12,103 bases of DNA. Source: Erythrobacter sp. UBA2510 (GTDB taxonomy: Bacteria; Pseudomonadota; Alphaproteobacteria; Sphingomonadales; Sphingomonadaceae). Under the pieces are notes generated by a model that ran no database searches, was not told where the DNA came from, and saw only the letters and a program-made list of their open reading frames with translations. Shown one piece after another: positions 1-7,379 of the stretch. How positions within the stretch are numbered: the stretch's first letter is position 1; every line of letters begins with the position of its first letter. Both the position numbers and the translations under genes were made by a program. The DNA is taken from NCBI GenBank assembly GCA_002341345.1, contig DDNW01000026.1, forward strand, positions 1 to 12,103. The letters are read 5' to 3'.

Positions 1-183
1 TCTAAGCCAGAGACGCGCTCCTCCGGCCCGGAAGAGCGAGCGATCGACGAAGCCCTGAACGAATCGTTTCCCGCGAGCGACCCACCGTCCTGGACCTTGG
101 GCGTCGACAGCGATCCACGCCAAAACGATAAAGCTACACGACCATGCAGCCAAGGAGACGCGCGGCCGAAGGAGGGAGACTAG
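1..183 (+). CDS. 3' end of a small acidic hypothetical protein (N-terminus outside window)
   Basis: The first forward frame is open from the window edge to a TAG at 181-183 and gives 60 residues. It contains a charged stretch, EERAIDEALNESFPASD, followed by PPSW and a hydrophilic tail rich in D, R, K and G. I associate the 'DEAL-ESFPASDPPSW' motif with very small uncharacterised proteins common in sphingomonads; their function is not known to me. There is no membrane segment and no recognisable catalytic motif. No start codon lies inside the window upstream of the motif, so the gene begins to the left. The end is convergent with the sigma-factor gene, 36 bases away. The recognition rests on one motif, so treat the family call as tentative; that this is coding is more secure. 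Confidence 0.6.
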   Translation, partial: SKPETRSSGPEERAIDEALNESFPASDPPSWTLGVDSDPRQNDKATRPCSQGDARPKEGD

Positions 184-213
184 CATCGCCCAGATAGTGC
201 GGCCCCCAACAGT

Positions 214-230
214 CCGCGCCTACGGCGCGG
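214..230. terminator. GC-rich hairpin at the convergent end of the sigma-factor gene
   Basis: Perfect 7-bp arms CCGCGCC (214-220) and GGCGCGG (224-230) are separated by a 3-base loop. The stop codon of the minus-strand sigma gene lies at 220-222, in the loop and arm. The position between two convergent genes suits a bidirectional transcription end. Neither side has a clear T-run, so intrinsic termination is only a suggestion. Confidence 0.35.
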
Positions 231-849
231 GTGCTTGCTCCTTCTCATGCTGGCATTCGCAATCGAGAAAACCGTGAATGACACAAGTGCGGCACATCTG
301 GAGCAGACGCGTGCGAAGCGCGGCGCGCGCACGATGAAGACGTACATTGATATTGTTGACACTTGTATCGAGTGCGTCGGCAATGCTTTCGCGCGGTTCC
401 TCAAGCAAATCAGCGCGCCAGATGACTTCGGAATAATCCGGCCTGAGCGTTGGCAGGAGTCGATAGAGACAGTTGCAGACGGCAGCTTCTATCTCTTCGT
501 CCGACACGATTTCCGCCTCGGCAAGTTCGGCAAGTTCCTGAGGATCAATGGCGGTTTCGTGTTTACGTCCGCGCGCAGCCTGTCGGTAAAAGTCGGCAAT
601 GGTCGTCGCCAGCACTCGGGAGAGCCATCCCTTGACCGAACCCACATCCCGCAGGTCCCCAGCCCGCTCGATCGCACGAAGCATGAAACGCTGGAGAACT
701 TCCTCCGCCTCCTGACGCCCCCGCATGCGGCCGATAAGGAAACGCAGCATATCTTCGTGGCTATCCACCAGGGCCCGGCGCACTGCTTCATCCATCGGTC
801 GCAACGCCTCCTCGGACCCGTCAGCTTTATCGGCTTTATTTTCGATCAT
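220..849 (-). CDS. Sigma-70 family (ECF-like) RNA polymerase sigma factor with Cys-rich C-terminal tail
   Basis: A 209-residue alternative sigma factor expected to direct RNA polymerase to a stress regulon. Region 2 spans about residues 27-95 (HEDMLRFLIGRM, then EAEEVLQRFMLRAIE, then VKGWLSRVLATTIADFYRQ). Region 4 spans about 122-180, with the helix-turn-helix ending in SVNNINVRLHRARAALR. The protein continues into a tail with CxxC (186-189), His192 and CxC (197-199), plus a CNC at 125-127 in region 4. ECF factors with Cys-rich ends are known, for example the metal-responsive CorE type, so direct metal or redox sensing is possible but is inference. No anti-sigma gene is adjacent. It is divergent from ppk2. 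The start at 847-849 gives the full region 2; it has no strong ribosome-binding site. The specific regulon cannot be read from sequence. Confidence 0.85.
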   Translation of the reverse strand: MIENKADKADGSEEALRPMDEAVRRALVDSHEDMLRFLIGRMRGRQEAEEVLQRFMLRAIERAGDLRDVGSVKGWLSRVLATTIADFYRQAARGRKHETAIDPQELAELAEAEIVSDEEIEAAVCNCLYRLLPTLRPDYSEVIWRADLLEEPRESIADALDTSVNNINVRLHRARAALRTRLLQMCRTCVIHGFLDCECQHEKEQAPAP

Positions 850-884
850 GGAAAACCCCGAAGCGCCAGTGCCCCAATACCGGA

Positions 885-901
885 GAAGGGCCCGTCCCTT
901 C
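885..901. promoter_or_regulatory. Short inverted repeat in the sigma/ppk2 divergent region
   Basis: GAAGGG (885-890) and CCCTTC (896-901) form perfect 6-bp arms around a 5-base spacer. It lies 36 bases upstream of the sigma-factor start and about 85 bases before the ppk2 start. It could be an operator or part of a leader hairpin on the sigma-factor transcript. There is no match to a regulator motif that I recognise. Confidence 0.25.
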
Positions 902-905
902 CTGT

Positions 906-934
906 AAAACGGTCGCAGGCGGTAGTATCGTTAC
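906..934. promoter_or_regulatory. Candidate divergent ECF-type promoter element (AAC...CGTT on both strands)
   Basis: On the plus strand AAAAC (906-910) is followed after 18 bases by CGTT (929-932). On the minus strand GTAAC (934-930) is followed after 18 bases by CGTT (911-908). An AAC-containing -35 and a CGT-containing -10 are usual for ECF promoters, typically with a spacer of 16-17. The spacer here is one or two bases long and the -35 lacks the GG of the GGAAC consensus, so this is only a candidate. Its symmetry would let one element serve both the sigma gene and ppk2. Confidence 0.25.
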
Positions 935-974
935 GACATGTTCGGGGCTCGTCCCCTCATCGCAGCTAAAGAGC

Positions 975-979
975 CGGAG
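975..979 (+). promoter_or_regulatory. Ribosome binding site that fixes the ppk2 start
   Basis: GGAGA lies six bases before the ATG at 986. The earlier in-frame ATG at 938 has no comparable site and would add 16 residues without family character, so 986 is preferred. Confidence 0.65.
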
Positions 980-985
980 AGCAAC

Positions 986-1762
986 ATGTCGAGTTCGCAA
1001 AAGAAGAAAATATCCAAGAGCGAATACAAGCAACAATTGCGCGCGCTGCAGATCGAACTGGTCAAGATACAACGCCAGGTCATCGCCCATGGCGAGCGTG
1101 TTCTGATCATCTTCGAAGGGAGAGATGCGGCCGGAAAGGACGGTGTGATCAAGCGTGTGCGCGAACATATGAGTCCGCGCGAGACTCGCGTCGTGGCGCT
1201 GGGCAAACCCTCAGATCGTGACACGCGAAGTTGGTATTTTCGCCGCTACAGCGAACAGCTGCCCGCCGATGAGGAGATCGCTCTGTTCAATCGCTCTTGG
1301 TACAACCGGGCGGGGGTCGAACGGGTGATGGGATTTGCCGACAAGGAGGAAGTTGCCGACTTCTTCTCTAACGTCGCGCAATTCGAAGAAATGCTGGCAC
1401 GCGACGGGACTACGCTTCTCAAATACTACCTCGACATCGATAGAAAAGAGCAAGCCAAGCGCCTCAAAGCGCGGCGCACTGATCCGCTCAAGCAGTGGAA
1501 GATCAGCCCCATCGATGCAGCGGCGCTTGAGAAGTGGAATGATTATTCCAAAGCCCGGGACGAAATGCTGACACGCACAGATTTTGCCTATGCTCCGTGG
1601 ATTGCAGTGCGCGCCAACGACAAACGCGCCGCACGCCTCAACATCATCCGACACATGCTGCAATCTATCGCATGTCCGGCGGTCGATCGACGCCTCGCGC
1701 GTCCCGACCCTTCGGTCATCCTCCCGGTTGCCGAAGTCGGGATTGGTCGCTTGGCCCCGTGA
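986..1762 (+). CDS. ppk2: Polyphosphate kinase 2 (PPK2 family)
   Basis: A 258-residue cytoplasmic single-domain PPK2. The family moves phosphate between inorganic polyphosphate and nucleoside diphosphates, and usually works toward making ATP or GTP. Visible motifs are the Walker A loop G45-R-D-A-A-G-K-D52, the conserved SWYFRRY at 82-88, the Walker B region LFNRSWYNRAGVE at 100-112, and the lid and C-terminal signature KARRTDPLKQWKISPID at 161-177. Next comes the WNDYSKARDEML block at 184-195 and the YAPW at 202-205. The length and single domain fit class I PPK2; the nucleotide preference cannot be settled by eye. The last 30 residues are variable and Pro/Arg-rich. The gene is divergent from the sigma factor with 136 bases between. 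It ends six bases from the convergent ybhR-like gene. Possible control by the neighbouring sigma factor is inference from the divergent layout. Confidence 0.93.
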   Translation: MSSSQKKKISKSEYKQQLRALQIELVKIQRQVIAHGERVLIIFEGRDAAGKDGVIKRVREHMSPRETRVVALGKPSDRDTRSWYFRRYSEQLPADEEIALFNRSWYNRAGVERVMGFADKEEVADFFSNVAQFEEMLARDGTTLLKYYLDIDRKEQAKRLKARRTDPLKQWKISPIDAAALEKWNDYSKARDEMLTRTDFAYAPWIAVRANDKRAARLNIIRHMLQSIACPAVDRRLARPDPSVILPVAEVGIGRLAP

Positions 1763-1768
1763 AACTGT

Positions 1769-2875
1769 CTAACCCGTTCGGCGGCGGAACAACCAGGTCG
1801 CCGCCAGCAGGCTCGCGGCAGCGATAAGCGCCATGGGCCAGATGTGGGAGAAATAGAGCCAAAGGGGCGCTTCACGAAGATACACCGCTTTGCTGATGAC
1901 TATGAAGTGGGTGATCGGCGTGGCGGCGGCAAGGCCCTGCAACCAGTCGGGCATGTTTTCTACCGGCGTGGCATAGCCCGAAATGAGCACAGCCGGGACC
2001 ATATACATGAACAGCCCGATAATCGCCTGCTGCTGGGTCTTGGCGAGCGATGAGATAAACAGGCCGATACCGACTATTGCAGCGAGATAGACAACCATTC
2101 CGAAGAAAAGCAGGGCGAGAGAACCGCGGATCGGTACGTTGAGAAACAGCATCCCCAGAACCAGCATCGCACTTGCGCTCGTCAGCGCAATCAGGAGAGC
2201 CGGCACGCTTTTGCCGATCAGGATCTCGAAGGGGCGCAGCGGCGACACCAGCAATTGCTCGAAGGTACCGAGCTCGCGCTCGCGGGCGATCGACAGCGCG
2301 GACACCATGAAACCGACCACGGCTACGAGGACGGCAAAGAGCGCGGGCACTGCGGACCAGAGCGGCTCGAGATTGGGATTGAACCAGGTCCTTTGGACAA
2401 GACGCACAGGTGCCGTCGCGCGCAGTCGATCGAGCCGCTCCCGATTATAGGTTTCGACGATCCGGCTGCTGTATCCCAGCAGGATCTGAGCGGTGTTGGA
2501 TCTGCGGCCATCGAGGATTAGCTGAACCTCGGCGCTTTCGCCGCGCTCGAGTCGCCGCGAGAAGTCTTCGCCAACGCGCATGACCAGCGTCGCACGGCGT
2601 GCGTCGATTGTCGGCGCGATATCCGCGCCTGCTCGCAAATGGATAATCTGATCGAATACTTCGGCAACCTCGAAGCGGCTGATAAGCTCGACCGAGGCAT
2701 TGCCGTGGTCCTGGTTGTAGACCGCCAGGGTGACGTCCGATACTTCCTGCGTAATTGCAAAGGCGTAGATGAGGAGCAGAAAGGGCGGCGAAAACAGCAC
2801 CACCCAACGGGTTTGCGGATCGCGCGCGCTTGCCAGAAGCTCCTTCACGATCAAGGCGTAGATGCGTTGCCACAT
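1769..2875 (-). CDS. ybhR: ABC-2 type transporter permease, YbhR-like (second permease)
   Basis: A 368-residue inner-membrane subunit, the same length as E. coli YbhR. It starts MWQRIYALIVKELLASARD, a cytoplasmic amphipathic stretch with the KE...RD pattern of the family, and then has a first membrane helix near residues 27-42. A long extracytoplasmic domain follows (about 45-175), with a DARRATLVMRVGEDFSRRL segment. Five further helices follow in the C-terminal half. The segment between the helices reads ARERELGTFEQLLVSPLRPFEILIGKSVP, the ABC-2 family's conserved cytoplasmic coupling region. It is the last gene of the operon, four bases after the first permease. The reading frame stays open 81 codons further upstream inside the preceding gene. 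That extension is Ser/Arg-rich out-of-frame sequence, so the ATG at 2873-2875 is the true start. The substrate is unknown; relatives are linked to drug efflux. Confidence 0.9.
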   Translation of the reverse strand: MWQRIYALIVKELLASARDPQTRWVVLFSPPFLLLIYAFAITQEVSDVTLAVYNQDHGNASVELISRFEVAEVFDQIIHLRAGADIAPTIDARRATLVMRVGEDFSRRLERGESAEVQLILDGRRSNTAQILLGYSSRIVETYNRERLDRLRATAPVRLVQRTWFNPNLEPLWSAVPALFAVLVAVVGFMVSALSIARERELGTFEQLLVSPLRPFEILIGKSVPALLIALTSASAMLVLGMLFLNVPIRGSLALLFFGMVVYLAAIVGIGLFISSLAKTQQQAIIGLFMYMVPAVLISGYATPVENMPDWLQGLAAATPITHFIVISKAVYLREAPLWLYFSHIWPMALIAAASLLAATWLFRRRTG

Positions 2876-2879
2876 GGTC

Positions 2880-3998
2880 TCAGTCGAGCCGGGTGCGCGT
2901 GAACAGCGCGCAGACCGCGAAGATGACAATCGCGAAGATGGCAAGGGCAGCGAGATCGGGCAGCAGAACCGACCAGACATTGCCGGCAAGAAACTGCGTC
3001 TGCAGAGTCGAGACGAGAAAGCGCGCCGGGATCGCGTAGCTGAAGAGCTGGAGCGCCAGTGGCATGCTGTCGAGCTCAAAAACGAAATTGGAAAAGTAGA
3101 ACGCGGGCAAAAAGGCAAGCATCACCGCGACCTGCGCTGCCACGAGCTGGTTGCGGGTGAGCGTCGAAATGAGCAGTCCTTGGCCCAGCGAGCACAGCAT
3201 GAAGAGTGCGGCTGCGAGCGAGAGCGCGAGAAACGATCCGCGGAAGGGAACACCAAAAAACGCCACGGCCACAAACACGGACAGCATGAACGAGCCGAGG
3301 CCCAGCACGAAATAGGGCACAAGCTTGCCCAGCAGCAGTTCGAGCGGACCGACAGGTGTCGCAAGAAGGGCCTCCATTGTGCCGCGCTCCCATTCGCGGG
3401 CAACCACAAGCGCTGTGAGCAAGGCGCCGATTATGGTGAGAATGATCGCCACCGAGCCGGGGACCAGATAGTTGCGGCTCGAAATCTCGGCGTTAAACCA
3501 GACACGCGGCTCAATCGAGACGAGAGGCGCGAGCGGCGGTTGCCCGCGATCGAGCCATTCTTGCTCGAGCCAATTGATAACGAGCAATTCAATATAGGAG
3601 CCAACCAGTCCGGCTGTGTTTGGATCACCCCCATCGACCAGGATCTGGATCGGCGCCGCCTCTCCGCGGAGCGCAATTGCGCTGAAATCCTGTGGCAGGA
3701 TGATGATCGCATCGAGCTCGCCCGCGGCCATGAGGGTTTCGAAGTCCTTTCGCACAGGCGCTGTTTCAATCTCGAAATAGCGCGTGTTGCGCAGCGACGC
3801 GACAAAGCTCTCCGTCTCTCCGGTCGGCTGTTCGACCACAACGCCGACCGAGAACTGCCGGGGGTCGAACGAAACCGCATAACCGAACAGGAAAATCAGC
3901 ATGATCGGCAATAGGCCGGCAATCATGAGTGTGCTCGGGTCCCGGATAGCCTGCCGGGTTTCCTTGCGCATGATCGCGGCGAAACGCGAAAAACTCAT
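2880..3998 (-). CDS. ybhS: ABC-2 type transporter permease, YbhS-like (first permease)
   Basis: A 372-residue inner-membrane permease. The N-terminus MSFSRFAAIMRKETRQAIRDPSTL is the typical cytoplasmic lead of ABC-2 permeases. It is followed by a first helix (about 25-43, IAGLLPIMLIFLFGYAVSF), a periplasmic domain to about residue 175, and five C-terminal helices. The coupling segment VVAREWERGTMEALLATPVG sits between helices 2 and 3. It should form a heterodimer with the next permease and be driven by the double ATPase upstream. Its ATG overlaps the ATPase stop codon by four bases (ATGA), a sign of translational coupling. The family has no visible substrate signature. E. coli YbhS is of similar length, and the operon order is the same, which supports the name; it is a name by similarity and synteny rather than a proven orthologue. 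Confidence 0.9.
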   Translation of the reverse strand: MSFSRFAAIMRKETRQAIRDPSTLMIAGLLPIMLIFLFGYAVSFDPRQFSVGVVVEQPTGETESFVASLRNTRYFEIETAPVRKDFETLMAAGELDAIIILPQDFSAIALRGEAAPIQILVDGGDPNTAGLVGSYIELLVINWLEQEWLDRGQPPLAPLVSIEPRVWFNAEISSRNYLVPGSVAIILTIIGALLTALVVAREWERGTMEALLATPVGPLELLLGKLVPYFVLGLGSFMLSVFVAVAFFGVPFRGSFLALSLAAALFMLCSLGQGLLISTLTRNQLVAAQVAVMLAFLPAFYFSNFVFELDSMPLALQLFSYAIPARFLVSTLQTQFLAGNVWSVLLPDLAALAIFAIVIFAVCALFTRTRLD

Positions 3999-5719
3999 GG
4001 CGAGGTCTCCGCTTCGTTCTTTTCGACGAGAGCGATGAATGCATCCTCAAAGGTCGGGTTGGGCATGGTCGAGGAGGCCGCTTGCGCCTTGAGTTCGGCG
4101 GGAGTCCCCAAAGCAATCATCTGCCCGCGATATATGAGCGCGGCGCGGTCGCAATACTCCGCTTCGTCGAGAAAATGTGTCGTCACGATGACGGTTACGC
4201 CGTTCGTGACCATGGCGTTGATATGGGCCCAGAATTCACGGCGCGTACGCGGATCGACACCCGAGGTCGGTTCGTCGAGAAAAAGGACGTCAGGCTCGTG
4301 CATGACGGCACAGGCGAGTGACAGACGCTGCTTGAACCCAAGCGGGAGCTGACCGGAATTCTCATCGAGCTTGTCCGTGAGGGCAAAGCTTTCGATCATA
4401 CGCGCGATCATAGTACGCTGCCGCGCTCCGGTAAGGCCGTAAACACGTGCGAAGAACCGCAGATTCTGCATCGTGCTGAGATCGCCATACAGCGAAAATT
4501 TTTGCGCCATGTATCCGAGACGAGCCCGTGCCTCGCTCGCGGCAGTACGCAAATCGACACCGGCAATACGAGCCTCACCGCTGGTCGGCTTGAGAAGGCC
4601 GGAGAGCATTTTGAATGTAGTCGACTTGCCCGCGCCATTGGGTCCGATAAGCCCAAACACTTCACCTCGACGCACATCGAAACTGATCTCGGAAGCCGCA
4701 GTGAAGGAGCCGAACATCCGCGTTAGTCCGCGCGCCTCTACGGCAATCGCTATATCGTGGCTGCGCTGCGAACCGCCGGCGAAGGGCGATTCAGCGCGAA
4801 ACCCGCCGCCAATGAGATCGATGAACGCATCCTCGAACCGCGGCGCGACAGGTTTCAGCCGAGCTTCATCCCCCGCGCCAATCGAAGCCAGAGAGAGGGC
4901 ACGCGCGTTCTCATTGAGCAACAGCCTGACATGGCTGGCCTGGATTGTTCCATCCATCACAGCCTCGTGTTGGCGTGCTCTGTTCAAAACGTAGCGCCGA
5001 TCGCCCTCGATGCCCTCGATCAAAAACACCCTGCCAGCGACACGCGCGGCCAGATCGGTCGGTCGACCGTCGAAGATGAGATCGCCCTCGCTCAACACGA
5101 GCACAGTCTCGCATTTCTCGGCCTCATCGAGGTAGGCGGTTGCCCAAACGACCGTGATCCCTTCATCGGTCAGTCGGCTTACCATTCGCCAGAGTTCGCG
5201 CCGCGAAATCGGATCGACGCCGACGCTTGGCTCGTCCAGCAACAGAAGTTCAGGTGTAACAACGAGAGCGCAGGCGAGCCCGAGCTTCTGCTTCATGCCG
5301 CCCGACAAGGCGCCTGCCAGTCTGCCGGTAAATGGCGCTAGGCCGGTAAAGTCGAGAAGCCGCTCGAATGTCGCCTTGCGCGCTGATCCAACCAGTCCGC
5401 GCAGATCTGCGTAGAGATTGAGATTCTCCTCCACGCTCAGATCCTCGTAGAGGCCGAAACGTTGCGGCATGTAGGCAATGCGCGCGCGCACCTCCTTCGC
5501 GTTGGCTACGGGATCGAAACCTCCCACGTCGATCCCGCCTTCATCGGGGCGCAGCAGTCCGGCGATCAGGCGCAAGAACGTAGTCTTCCCCGAGCCATCG
5601 GGCCCAACCAGCCCCACGATGTGCCCCGACCTGATCTGCGTGCTTACACTCCGCAATGCCGGTTCGGCTTGCTTGGGGAACCGTTTGGTCAGGCCTTCGA
5701 TGGTCACCAGAGCTGTCAC
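3995..5719 (-). CDS. ybhF: Double-domain ABC transporter ATPase, YbhF-like
   Basis: A 574-residue cytoplasmic protein with two fused nucleotide-binding domains. Domain 1 has Walker A GPDGSGKT (39-46), Q-loop Q86, signature LSGGMKQ (138-144) and Walker B LLLLDEP (158-164). Domain 2 has Walker A GPNGAGKST (359-367), Q406, a degenerate signature LPLGFKQ (458-464), Walker B VLFLDEP (478-484) and H-loop His515. Domain 1 has Ala195 where the H-loop His should be. Each domain ends with a matching FEDAFI segment (295-300 and 557-562). The start is GTG at 5717-5719, three bases after the adaptor's stop codon; no ATG lies nearby. It would power the two permeases that follow. Length, fusion and order match E. 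coli YbhF. Confidence 0.93.
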   Translation of the reverse strand: MTALVTIEGLTKRFPKQAEPALRSVSTQIRSGHIVGLVGPDGSGKTTFLRLIAGLLRPDEGGIDVGGFDPVANAKEVRARIAYMPQRFGLYEDLSVEENLNLYADLRGLVGSARKATFERLLDFTGLAPFTGRLAGALSGGMKQKLGLACALVVTPELLLLDEPSVGVDPISRRELWRMVSRLTDEGITVVWATAYLDEAEKCETVLVLSEGDLIFDGRPTDLAARVAGRVFLIEGIEGDRRYVLNRARQHEAVMDGTIQASHVRLLLNENARALSLASIGAGDEARLKPVAPRFEDAFIDLIGGGFRAESPFAGGSQRSHDIAIAVEARGLTRMFGSFTAASEISFDVRRGEVFGLIGPNGAGKSTTFKMLSGLLKPTSGEARIAGVDLRTAASEARARLGYMAQKFSLYGDLSTMQNLRFFARVYGLTGARQRTMIARMIESFALTDKLDENSGQLPLGFKQRLSLACAVMHEPDVLFLDEPTSGVDPRTRREFWAHINAMVTNGVTVIVTTHFLDEAEYCDRAALIYRGQMIALGTPAELKAQAASSTMPNPTFEDAFIALVEKNEAETSP

Positions 5720-5722
5720 CGG

Positions 5723-6727
5723 TCACCGCTCTCTGGCGGCGGGACGGACAATCACGGAGACTGGCATGCCCTGCTTCAGGATTCCGTCTTGATCTTCGAT
5801 ACGCACACGCACCCGGTAGACAAGGCTAGTGCGCTGTTCGCGGGTCTCAACGGACTTGGGTGTAAACTCGGCTGTCGGTGAGATGTAGGCGATGCGACCG
5901 GGGAATGCGCGGCCAGCCTCGGTCAACACTGTCGCGGGGGCACCGATCTCGACGCGCTCGAGGTCGGGTTCCTCGATATAGGTTCGGACCCACATGGGCG
6001 AGGTGTGCGCGAGTGTGAAGACGGTTTCGCCAGGACCCACAATGGCCCCAACCTCGCGTGCGCGCGTCAGGATGATCCCGTCAGCGGGCGCGTAGAGGTT
6101 TGCATCCACCAGGCGTTGCCGGGCGAGTGCAGCGGCAGCTCGCTCGCCGCCGAGCGCCGCGCGTCCTTGCTGGATTTCTTCGCGCCGCGGACCCTTGCGC
6201 GCAAGCGAGAGTTCCTCGAGCGCCGCCTGCCGCTGAGCGGCCGCACGATCGCGCTGTGACCGCGCCTCGTCCTGGGTCTGCCGTGCGGCAAACCCGCGTT
6301 CGGCAAGGTGCTCGACTCGATCCAGAGTGGCTTGGGCTATGCCCAGTGCGGACTCCGCTTCCTCAACGCGGGCTCTCGCCCGCTCGATCTCTTCCGGCCT
6401 GCTGCCCGATTCGAGAGCGGCGAGCGCTGCGGAGCGTTGGCTGGCACGCGCTTCGGCCAGTGCGATCTCGTTCTTGTAATCCTGCGGCTCTAGCGAAGCC
6501 AAAAGATCGCCAGACTCGACCCTATCTCCCTCATCGAACGCCAATCGGTCGATCCTGCCTGGAACCTTGAACGCCAGATTGACCTGACGAATGTCGACAT
6601 TTCCATTGAGTACCAGATGACCTTCTCGCTCATGCCGATCAGGCTGCATCAACCAGATTGTCGCTGCCGAAGCGGCTAGCAATACGAGCAGGCCAATGCC
6701 GATGTAGACCTTCTGTCTGGATCTCAT
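5723..6727 (-). CDS. ybhG: HlyD/membrane-fusion family periplasmic adaptor, YbhG-like
   Basis: A 334-residue adaptor protein that should link the inner-membrane ABC transporter to the outer membrane. It is anchored by an N-terminal helix (about residues 7-26). A biotinyl-lipoyl-like beta segment follows at about 39-82 (VNLAFKVPGRIDRLAFDEGD). A long helical hairpin, rich in A, E and R, spans about 85-205, and the second half of the lipoyl domain follows it (LYAPADGIILTRAREVGAIVGPG). The last part is a beta-barrel with the family segment PTAEFTPKSVETREQRT. Length is close to that of E. coli YbhG. The start codon overlaps the tetR stop by four bases (ATGA), and the ATPase begins three bases after its end. 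No separate outer-membrane channel gene is present in the window. Confidence 0.92.
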   Translation of the reverse strand: MRSRQKVYIGIGLLVLLAASAATIWLMQPDRHEREGHLVLNGNVDIRQVNLAFKVPGRIDRLAFDEGDRVESGDLLASLEPQDYKNEIALAEARASQRSAALAALESGSRPEEIERARARVEEAESALGIAQATLDRVEHLAERGFAARQTQDEARSQRDRAAAQRQAALEELSLARKGPRREEIQQGRAALGGERAAAALARQRLVDANLYAPADGIILTRAREVGAIVGPGETVFTLAHTSPMWVRTYIEEPDLERVEIGAPATVLTEAGRAFPGRIAYISPTAEFTPKSVETREQRTSLVYRVRVRIEDQDGILKQGMPVSVIVRPAARER

Positions 6728-7341
6728 GATTCGCCTCCGGTCCTAGCGGCACTAGGTTCCAGCAGGCCCAGGAGTTCGAACTCGGTGCAATGCCCTGCCA
6801 GCGACACGCTCGGTGCGTTCGGCGCGACAAAAACGGCGTAGTGCATTGCCCGCTCGATCATTCCGACAAGAAGCCAAGCAATGAGTCGCGCCGGGAGATT
6901 CTTCACCAGGCCGAGCTGTTGGGCATCTTCGAGATACCGCGCGAGCGCGTCAGCACCTTGCTCGAAATGTCGATTGATATGAGCGCGCTGCTCGGGCCGA
7001 AGCGCATGGGCCTCACGCAAGACCAGCCTGGTCAGAATATCATGCTTGCGGCCATACCGAATGATGGTCATCCAGATCTCCTCAACCTCGGCTGATAGAT
7101 GCTCTCCAGTTTGCAGCCGCTTGGCGGGATGGCGGGCAATGGTCTCCTCAATCAGTCCTGCAAAGAATTCATCGATAAGCGCGACAAACAGCGACGGCTT
7201 GTTTTCAAAATGCAGGTAAAAGGTCCCCTGCGCTACGCCCGCATTCGCGACGATGTCCGCGACGCGGGTTGCCGTATATCCGTGCTGAGTAAAAAGCCGG
7301 GCCGCAGCAGCTTTCAATTTTCTGGCGATGTCATCGGTCAT
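6724..7341 (-). CDS. TetR/AcrR family transcriptional regulator of the export operon
   Basis: A 205-residue repressor-type regulator. The N-terminal helix-turn-helix covers about residues 5-50 (ARKLKAAAARLFTQHGYTAT then VADIVANAGVAQGTFYLHF). The all-helical C-terminal ligand and dimer domain shows no assignable ligand. The start at 7339-7341 is favoured over an ATG nine codons earlier (7366-7368): it has a good GAGG site seven bases upstream, and the earlier ATG lies inside the operator palindrome. It is the first gene of the operon and its stop overlaps the adaptor's start. This layout, with the palindrome just upstream, argues for autorepression of the whole unit. E. coli ybhGFSR is also preceded by a TetR gene, cecR; this protein does not resemble the CecR C-terminal part that I know, so I give no symbol. 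Confidence 0.92.
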   Translation of the reverse strand: MTDDIARKLKAAAARLFTQHGYTATRVADIVANAGVAQGTFYLHFENKPSLFVALIDEFFAGLIEETIARHPAKRLQTGEHLSAEVEEIWMTIIRYGRKHDILTRLVLREAHALRPEQRAHINRHFEQGADALARYLEDAQQLGLVKNLPARLIAWLLVGMIERAMHYAVFVAPNAPSVSLAGHCTEFELLGLLEPSAARTGGES

Positions 7342-7348
7342 TTGAACA

Positions 7349-7352
7349 CCTC
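7349..7352 (-). promoter_or_regulatory. Ribosome binding site for tetR
   Basis: On the minus strand GAGG lies seven bases before the ATG at 7341 and fixes this start over the longer alternative. Confidence 0.6.
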
Positions 7353-7356
7353 GATG

Positions 7357-7374
7357 TGACTGACGCATCAGTCA
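7357..7374. promoter_or_regulatory. Probable TetR operator (palindrome)
   Basis: Arms TGACTGA (7357-7363) and TCAGTCA (7368-7374) are perfect inverted repeats around the 4-base spacer CGCA. The site is 15 bases upstream of the tetR start codon. It sits directly downstream of a plausible -10 hexamer TAATAC (7385-7380, minus strand), so a bound dimer would block transcription. Size, symmetry and position fit TetR-family autoregulation. Confidence 0.7.
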
Positions 7375-7379
7375 GCGAG

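Noticed and set aside
938..985. Upstream in-frame ATG for ppk2 (16 extra residues)
   Set aside because: No ribosome binding site before it, while the ATG at 986 has GGAGA at six bases; the extra residues are not PPK2-like.
2876..3118. N-terminal extension of the YbhR-like permease
   Set aside because: The extension is Ser/Arg-rich out-of-frame sequence inside the other permease gene; the ATG at 2873-2875 gives the normal family length and start.
2862..3914. Long plus-strand reading frame of 350 codons opposite the permease
   Set aside because: It is Arg/Glu/His-rich with no family motifs and lies wholly antisense to the clearly recognised YbhS-like permease.
7342..7368. Longer tetR start at 7366-7368
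   Set aside because: That ATG lies in the operator palindrome and has no good ribosome binding site, whereas 7339-7341 has GAGG at seven bases.
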